Position numbers and translations under genes: made by a program
The notes under the pieces: generated by a model
Databases searched by the model: none
Told to the model about the DNA's origin: nothing
Seen by the model: only the letters and a program-made list of their open reading frames with translations
Shown: one piece after another, positions 30,745-34,807 of the stretch
Layout of the letters: each line of letters opens with the position of its first letter
Position numbering within the stretch: the stretch's first letter is position 1
Origin: an uncultured Microbacteriaceae bacterium
GTDB taxonomy: Bacteria > Actinomycetota > Actinomycetes > Actinomycetales > Microbacteriaceae
Direction of reading: 5' to 3'
NCBI GenBank assembly: GCA_937872445.1
Contig: CALMSL010000043.1
Location: 1-34,807 of the forward strand
DNA length: 34,807 nt

Positions 30745-31998
30745 ATGAGCACGAATTCCGCGGGAATCAAGCACGTTGTCGTCGTAGGCGCAGGAATGAT
30801 CGGCCTGACCACCGCGTGGTATCTCCAGGAACGTGGGGTGAACGTCACCGTCGTCGACCGCACTGGTGTCGCCGCCGGTTCCAGTTGGGGCAACGCCGGC
30901 TGGCTCACCCCGGCGCTTACCCTGCCGCTCGGCGAACCATCCGTGCTTATGTCGGGCCCGAAGGCGATGCTCAGTTCGAAATCTCCGCTCTACATCCCGC
31001 TCGCGCTCGACCCTAGACTCATCCGGTTCCTGCTCGGATTCGCCCTGCATGCACTCCCCCGCCAGTGGCGGAAATCCATCGAGATTTTCGCGAAAGTGAA
31101 CCCCATCGCGATGGAACCGTTCCACGAGCTTGCCGCAGGTGGAGTGGCGGAACCGGTCAAGGAAGCCAAACCGTTCCTTGCCGGGTTCCTTAGTGAAAAG
31201 GACCGCAAAGGTCTGCTCCACGAGTTCGAGGCCGTCACCCGCAGCGGCGGAACCGTCGACTTCGACCTGGCCACGGGCGACGAGTTGCGCGAGTTCGAAC
31301 CGACACTGTCGGATGCCGTCGCGTGCGGCGTCCTGCTGCGCGGCCAGTACTTCATCAACCCACCCAGGTACGCAGAGTCTCTCGGTGCGGCCGTCGTCAC
31401 ACGTGGCGCAGAATTGAAAACCGGCTTCGACGTGACCGACATCCGCGACTCGGAAAGCGGTGTCGACGTCGTTTCGGCAACGGGACAATCCGTCCACGCC
31501 GACGCCGTCGTCATCGCAACCGGTGCCTGGCTCAACACGCTTACGCGCCGGTTCGGTGTCAAGGCGATCGTGCAGGCCGGCCGCGGCTACAGCTTCAGCG
31601 TGAAGCCGGAGGTCATCCCGACGCACCCGATCTACTTTCCGGCGCAACGGCTCGCGTGCACGCCCCTCGGCGACCGGCTTCGGATCGGCGGCATGATGGA
31701 GTTCCGCAGCGTCGATGCGGCACCGGATCCGCGCCGCATCCAGACTCTCATCGCTGCCGGCCGCCCCGTCTTCCAGGGGGTTGACTGGGATGCCCGCGAA
31801 GAGGAATGGGTCGGCGGCCGCCCCGTCACGGCCGACGGCCACGCCCTCATCGGAGCGACGAAGAACCCGCGCGTGTTCGTGGGCGGCGGTCACGGCATGT
31901 GGGGAATCGCGCTCGGCCCGCTCACCGGGAAGTTCCTGGCCGGCGCGATCGTCGGCGAGCCCGATCCCCTGCTGAAACACTTCGATCCTCTCCGGTAG
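30745..31998 (+). CDS. DadA-like FAD-dependent amino acid oxidoreductase
   Basis: A protein of 417 residues. The N-terminal dinucleotide motif VVGAGMIGLTTAWYLQERG with a following acidic strand end (VVDR) binds FAD; SSWGNAGWLTP is typical of D-amino acid dehydrogenases (DadA), as is the C-terminal GGGHGMWGIALGPLTGK. The enzyme oxidatively deaminates D-amino acids or related secondary amines, passing electrons to the respiratory chain. Sarcosine/glycine oxidases and gamma-glutamylputrescine oxidase are distant relatives, so the exact substrate is not fixed. It stands alone, 8 kb from the amine operon. The promoter has leaderless geometry. Confidence 0.85.
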   Translation: MSTNSAGIKHVVVVGAGMIGLTTAWYLQERGVNVTVVDRTGVAAGSSWGNAGWLTPALTLPLGEPSVLMSGPKAMLSSKSPLYIPLALDPRLIRFLLGFALHALPRQWRKSIEIFAKVNPIAMEPFHELAAGGVAEPVKEAKPFLAGFLSEKDRKGLLHEFEAVTRSGGTVDFDLATGDELREFEPTLSDAVACGVLLRGQYFINPPRYAESLGAAVVTRGAELKTGFDVTDIRDSESGVDVVSATGQSVHADAVVIATGAWLNTLTRRFGVKAIVQAGRGYSFSVKPEVIPTHPIYFPAQRLACTPLGDRLRIGGMMEFRSVDAAPDPRRIQTLIAAGRPVFQGVDWDAREEEWVGGRPVTADGHALIGATKNPRVFVGGGHGMWGIALGPLTGKFLAGAIVGEPDPLLKHFDPLR

Positions 31999-32021
31999 TG
32001 GCGTCGCACCGGTTGTTTCTT

Positions 32022-32037
32022 TCGAATAGATATTCGA
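32022..32037 (+). promoter_or_regulatory. LexA (SOS) box of imuA'
   Basis: TCGAAT-AGAT-ATTCGA is a perfect palindrome matching the actinobacterial LexA type (TCGAAC-N4-GTTCGA). It lies between TTGTTT (32013-32018, -35) and GATACT (32036-32041, -10, 17-bp spacer); that -10 ends 6 nt before ATG 32048. Confidence 0.8.
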
Positions 32038-32047
32038 TACTTAAGGG

Positions 32048-32704
32048 ATGTCCAACACTGCGCTGGCGAGCGTCCCCGAACTGCGGGAACGCATCCGGCA
32101 ACTGCAGGCGACGAAGCTCGACACCCGCAGCCTGCCCACGCATCCGGCGATCGCTCGGCTGCTGCCCGGCGGCGCGCTCCAAAAGGGCGCGACCTACTCG
32201 GTCGACCGCTCCCTCACCCTGACCATGCTGCTGCTCGCCGCACCGTCTGCCGCCGGAGCGTGGTGCGGCGTCGTCGGGGTGCCCGAGTTCGGCGTGGAAG
32301 CCGCGGCCGGATTCGGCATCGACCTCGGGAGGCTCGTGCTGGTTCCCGACCCCGGCGACCAGTGGCTCGCCACGACGGGGGCGATCGCCGACGCGCTGCG
32401 TGTCATCGTGACCCGCCCGCCAAAACGGGCAAGCGATGCGAGTGTTGCACGGCTCTCCGCACGGTTACGCAAACGCGGTGCAACGCTGCTCGTGCTGGGC
32501 AACGGGTTGCACAACACCTGGCCGCAGAGCGAAGCGATGCTGAGCATCACCGAAAGTTCCTGGACCGGAATCGGCGACGGCCATGGCCACCTGCAGTCGA
32601 GAGAAGCCACCGTGACCGTCACGAGCAGGACGGGTGGCAGGCCCCGCAGCGCGCGCATCCTTCTGCCCGAAAAATACAGTGACACAGGAGTGCAATCGGC
32701 CTAA
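32048..32704 (+). CDS. imuA': ImuA'-like mutasome protein
   Basis: A protein of 218 residues, weakly RecA-like: a LPGGALQKGATYSV stretch stands where RecA/SulA-type proteins have the P-loop but lacks the GKT, so ATP binding is doubtful. Hydrophobic strands LTMLLLAA, RLVLVPD and TLLVLG follow, as in an ATPase core. In actinobacteria a protein of this kind is encoded with ImuB (and DnaE2) and is needed for DNA-damage-induced mutagenesis. The assignment rests on the SOS box, on imuB downstream and on overall likeness. It is leaderless by promoter geometry. A methyltransferase gene separates it from imuB, and that gene's promoter lies in the last 26 bp of this gene. Confidence 0.75.
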   Translation: MSNTALASVPELRERIRQLQATKLDTRSLPTHPAIARLLPGGALQKGATYSVDRSLTLTMLLLAAPSAAGAWCGVVGVPEFGVEAAAGFGIDLGRLVLVPDPGDQWLATTGAIADALRVIVTRPPKRASDASVARLSARLRKRGATLLVLGNGLHNTWPQSEAMLSITESSWTGIGDGHGHLQSREATVTVTSRTGGRPRSARILLPEKYSDTGVQSA

Positions 32705-32707
32705 GCT
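32679..32707 (+). promoter_or_regulatory. Promoter of the inserted methyltransferase gene
   Basis: GTGACA (32679-32684), a 17-bp spacer and TAAGCT (32702-32707), which starts with the imuA' stop codon and ends 6 nt before ATG 32714. It has no LexA box. Confidence 0.6.
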
Positions 32708-32713
32708 CCGTCC

Positions 32714-33475
32714 ATGGCATTCGACGTACCCGCAGTCGCGTACGACCGATTCATGGGCCGGTACGCGAACGTGCTTTCCGCACCGTTCGCCGACTTTGCG
32801 GGCATCCGCGCCGGTCAGCGGGCACTCGACGTCGGATGCGGGCCAGGAGCCCTCACCACTGAACTCGTCTCGCGGCTCGGTGCGGATGCGGTCGTTGCAG
32901 TGGACCCTTCCGTCTCGTTCGTGCAGGCCGCCCGCGAGCGTCTCCCGCACGTCGACATCCGGGAAGGGACCGCAGAAGATCTGCCATTCCAGAACGACTC
33001 CGTCGACGTTGCACTCGCACAACTCGTCGTGCACTTCATGTCAGACCCCATCAGGGGACTGGGCGAAATGCGGCGCGTGGTTCGCCCGGGCGGCGTTGTC
33101 GCCGCCAACGTTTGGGATTTCGTGAGCGAGCGCTCACCGGTCAGTTTGTTTTGGCATGCCGCACGCGAGATCAACCCAGATGGGCACGGTGCATCCCTGC
33201 TGCCGGGTGCCCACGAGGGCGATCTCAGCGAGCTGTTCACCGCGGCGGGGCTTGTGGACGTCACCGAAGTGCCGCTGGAGGTCAGCATGGAGCATCCCGA
33301 CTTCGAGGAGTGGTGGGTGCCCTATACGGGCGGAGTTGGCCCGATGGGCGCATACTTCGCGTTGCTCACCGAAAAGCAGCAGGTGGCGTTGCGCGAGCAG
33401 TGCCGTGCCATGCTCCCTACCGGCCCCTTCACTCTGGTCTCACGCGCGTGGGCCGCCCGCGGGACTGTGGGGTAA
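32714..33475 (+). CDS. Class I SAM-dependent methyltransferase
   Basis: A protein of 253 residues. Motif I LDVGCGPG (38-45) binds S-adenosylmethionine, the acidic AVDPS ends the second strand, GTAEDLPF is motif II, and LGEMRRVVRPGGVV is the post-motif strand-helix. This is the Methyltransf_11/UbiE-like group with many small-molecule acceptors; the acceptor is unknown. It lies between imuA' and imuB, with its own non-SOS promoter and a leaderless start, so it need not be part of the mutagenesis system. The 3' end carries a 13-bp tandem repeat that begins at its stop codon. Confidence 0.87.
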   Translation: MAFDVPAVAYDRFMGRYANVLSAPFADFAGIRAGQRALDVGCGPGALTTELVSRLGADAVVAVDPSVSFVQAARERLPHVDIREGTAEDLPFQNDSVDVALAQLVVHFMSDPIRGLGEMRRVVRPGGVVAANVWDFVSERSPVSLFWHAAREINPDGHGASLLPGAHEGDLSELFTAAGLVDVTEVPLEVSMEHPDFEEWWVPYTGGVGPMGAYFALLTEKQQVALREQCRAMLPTGPFTLVSRAWAARGTVG

Positions 33476-33507
33476 ATCTGCGGAGTAAATCTGCGAGGTA
33501 ATGCTGC
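33472..33507 (+). repeat. 13-bp tandem repeat at a stop codon
   Basis: GTAAATCTGCG occurs at 33472-33482 (containing the methyltransferase stop TAA) and again at 33485-33495; a third, decayed unit GTAATGCTGC follows at 33498-33507. Confidence 0.55.
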
Positions 33508-33527
33508 AAACAGCTCGCTGGCAATTG

Positions 33528-33543
33528 TCGTAGATATGTTCGA
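33528..33543 (+). promoter_or_regulatory. LexA (SOS) box of imuB
   Basis: TCGTAGATATGTTCGA matches TCGAACATATGTTCGA at 14 of 16 positions. It overlaps the first bases of GATACT (33542-33547), which ends 6 nt before ATG 33554. The left half is the degenerate one. Confidence 0.72.
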
Positions 33544-33553
33544 TACTTGATGA

Positions 33554-34807
33554 ATGGCTTTTCCCACGAGTGCTCCGGAGCGCGTGCTGCTCCTGTGGTG
33601 CCCGGACTGGCCGGTTGAGGCGGCCATTCGCACTCAGGGTCTGAAACCGGATGCCCTGATTGCCATCATCGAGACCGGCCGCGTGTTCGCGTGCTCGGCC
33701 TCCGCCCGCGCCGAAGGCGTGATCCGCGGGCTCAAACTGCGGGAGGCACAGGCGCGTTGCCCCTCCCTCATCGTCACACCGCATCGCCCGGACGATGAAG
33801 CGCGCGCATTCGAACCCGTGCTCACCGCGATCGAGGAGCTCATGCCTGGAGTGCAGCCGCTACGTCCCGGCGTGTGCGCCATCCGGGCACGCGGCCCCGC
33901 CACCTACTACGGCGGCGAGGAAGAGGCAGCTCTCTGGCTGCTCGACCAGCTCGACGAGCTGGGCGTGCCCGGTACCCGCATCGGCATCGCCGACGGCGTG
34001 TTCACGGCGGAGCAGGCGGCCAGGCAGCGGTTTCCGCAGCGCATCCGCGTCGTTTCGGCAGGGACAGCAGCGGAGTATCTCTCTCCTCTGCCCATTGGAG
34101 TCCTCGATGATTCCAGCGCGAACGAGGCATCGGTCGTGACGCTCCTGCGGCGGCTCGGCATGTACACGCTCGGCGACTTCGCTGCTCTCGATGCCGGCGA
34201 TGTGCGCGACCGTCTCGGCGAACAGGGCGCGCGGCTGCACGCTCTTTCCGGCGGGCTGGACTCGCGGCCGGTCGTTGCCCGCGTTCCGTCAGACGATCTG
34301 GAGTGCGCCATCGACTTCGAACCCGCCGTCGATCGCATCGACCAGGTCGCGTTCGGGGTACGCGCCCTTGCCGACCGGTTCATCGCAGGACTCACCTCCG
34401 CGAAACTTGTGTGCACGGCCGTGCGCGTCGAACTGGACTCGGAGAGCGGCGAACTCTCCTCGCGCACGTGGCTGCATCCGCGCTCGTTCACCGCGTCGGA
34501 AGTCGTCGACCGCGTGCGCTGGCAACTGCAGGGCGGCGCGTCCGAAGTGGGGTTGAGTTCCGGCATCGTCACTGTGCGGCTCATTTCGGCGAGCGTCGAC
34601 TCGATTGGCAACCACGAGGAAGGGCTGTTCGGCGGCGGGCCGGATGAGCGCATCCACCACGCCCTCTCGCGCGTGCAGGGCATGCTCGGCCGCACCGCCG
34701 TGCTCACGGGCGCCATCGGCGGCGGGAGGGGCCCGGCGGACCGCATGACGCTCGTCCCGTGGGGGGACCGGCTCCTGGATGTCCCCCAGCCCCCACCCCC
34801 CCGGCCC
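33554..34807 (+). CDS. imuB: ImuB, DNA polymerase Y family mutasome adapter (3' partial)
   Basis: 418 codons are open to the window edge with no stop. The N-terminus (VLLLWCPDWPVEAA) and the stretch VFACSASARAEGVIRGLKLREAQARCP are those of Y-family polymerases of the ImuB branch. The palm position that holds Asp-Glu in active Y polymerases is replaced (PGVCAIRARG), as expected for ImuB, which is thought to serve as a non-catalytic bridge between the beta clamp, ImuA' and DnaE2. The helix-hairpin-helix-like LLRRLGMYTLGDFAAL segment and a little-finger region follow. LexA box and leaderless -10 lie upstream. The last 30 bases are almost pure C-runs and may contain errors. dnaE2 would be expected further downstream. 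Confidence 0.88.
   Translation, partial: MAFPTSAPERVLLLWCPDWPVEAAIRTQGLKPDALIAIIETGRVFACSASARAEGVIRGLKLREAQARCPSLIVTPHRPDDEARAFEPVLTAIEELMPGVQPLRPGVCAIRARGPATYYGGEEEAALWLLDQLDELGVPGTRIGIADGVFTAEQAARQRFPQRIRVVSAGTAAEYLSPLPIGVLDDSSANEASVVTLLRRLGMYTLGDFAALDAGDVRDRLGEQGARLHALSGGLDSRPVVARVPSDDLECAIDFEPAVDRIDQVAFGVRALADRFIAGLTSAKLVCTAVRVELDSESGELSSRTWLHPRSFTASEVVDRVRWQLQGGASEVGLSSGIVTVRLISASVDSIGNHEEGLFGGGPDERIHHALSRVQGMLGRTAVLTGAIGGGRGPADRMTLVPWGDRLLDVPQPPPPRP

Noticed and set aside
30745-31998. The DadA-like enzyme as the missing PuuB
   Set aside because: The sequence pattern (SSWGNAGW, GGGHGMWG) is that of D-amino acid dehydrogenases, and the gene is 8 kb away without the shared promoter box. 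It is kept only as a possibility.
1-34807. CRISPR array, tRNA/rRNA, IS element or prophage
   Set aside because: No regularly spaced repeats, no tRNA-like cloverleaf, no transposase, integrase or phage structural motif was found on either strand.

Overview
The window is GC-rich, densely coding DNA of an actinobacterium, most likely a member of the Microbacteriaceae (genus not resolved). The pointers are a DUF222/13E12-type HNH protein, the ImuA'/ImuB mutasome pair behind actinobacterial LexA boxes (TCGAAY-N4-RTTCGA type), a PadR–AarF pair, a COG3559-like two-component drug exporter and many apparently leaderless genes. No rRNA, tRNA, IS element, prophage or CRISPR array was seen. No gap between genes exceeds about 200 bases; the larger ones (1-152, 9163-9336, 14911-15085, 22443-22644) are described as features.

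Layout. 1-152: REP-like hairpin repeats. 153-3583: single genes (HNH protein, DHFR-like reductase, MDR oxidoreductase, secreted SGNH hydrolase). 3663-6905: SDR, then a PadR regulator with a palindromic operator followed by an AarF/UbiB-type kinase. 6928-9162: a 744-residue membrane protein I cannot place in any family. 9337-10997: lgt translationally coupled to a PAP2 phosphatase.

10962-22442 (all minus strand) is a polyamine/amine utilisation block in two transcription units. One runs APC permease, FCD-GntR regulator, glutamine-synthetase-like ligase, aldehyde dehydrogenase, SDR, gamma-glutamyl-GABA hydrolase, MgtC-like protein. The other is a lipoprotein-dependent ABC importer (binding protein, two permeases, ATPase). 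Both units carry almost the same 16-bp box, containing the -35 hexamer, upstream of the first gene, which suggests co-regulation. The logic is uptake, gamma-glutamylation, oxidation and hydrolysis to GABA, but a gamma-glutamylputrescine oxidase (PuuB) is not present in the block.

22609-25957 is a self-contained TetR–ABC exporter operon with a double operator over the start codon. 25980-28625 holds an amidase, a thioesterase and an isoprenylcysteine-methyltransferase-like protein. 28648-28907 contains two tandem, related 31- and 30-residue single-span membrane peptides, each with its own almost identical leaderless promoter. They are followed by a GNAT acetyltransferase wrecked by an internal deletion. 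29314-34807 holds the DUF222-HNH protein, a DadA-like FAD oxidoreductase and the SOS mutasome genes imuA' and imuB, with a methyltransferase inserted between them; imuB runs off the window end.

A recurring pattern is a -10-like hexamer (NANNNT, mostly TANNNT or GATACT) exactly 6 nt before the start codon at eleven genes, consistent with leaderless mRNAs; it was used here to choose several starts.
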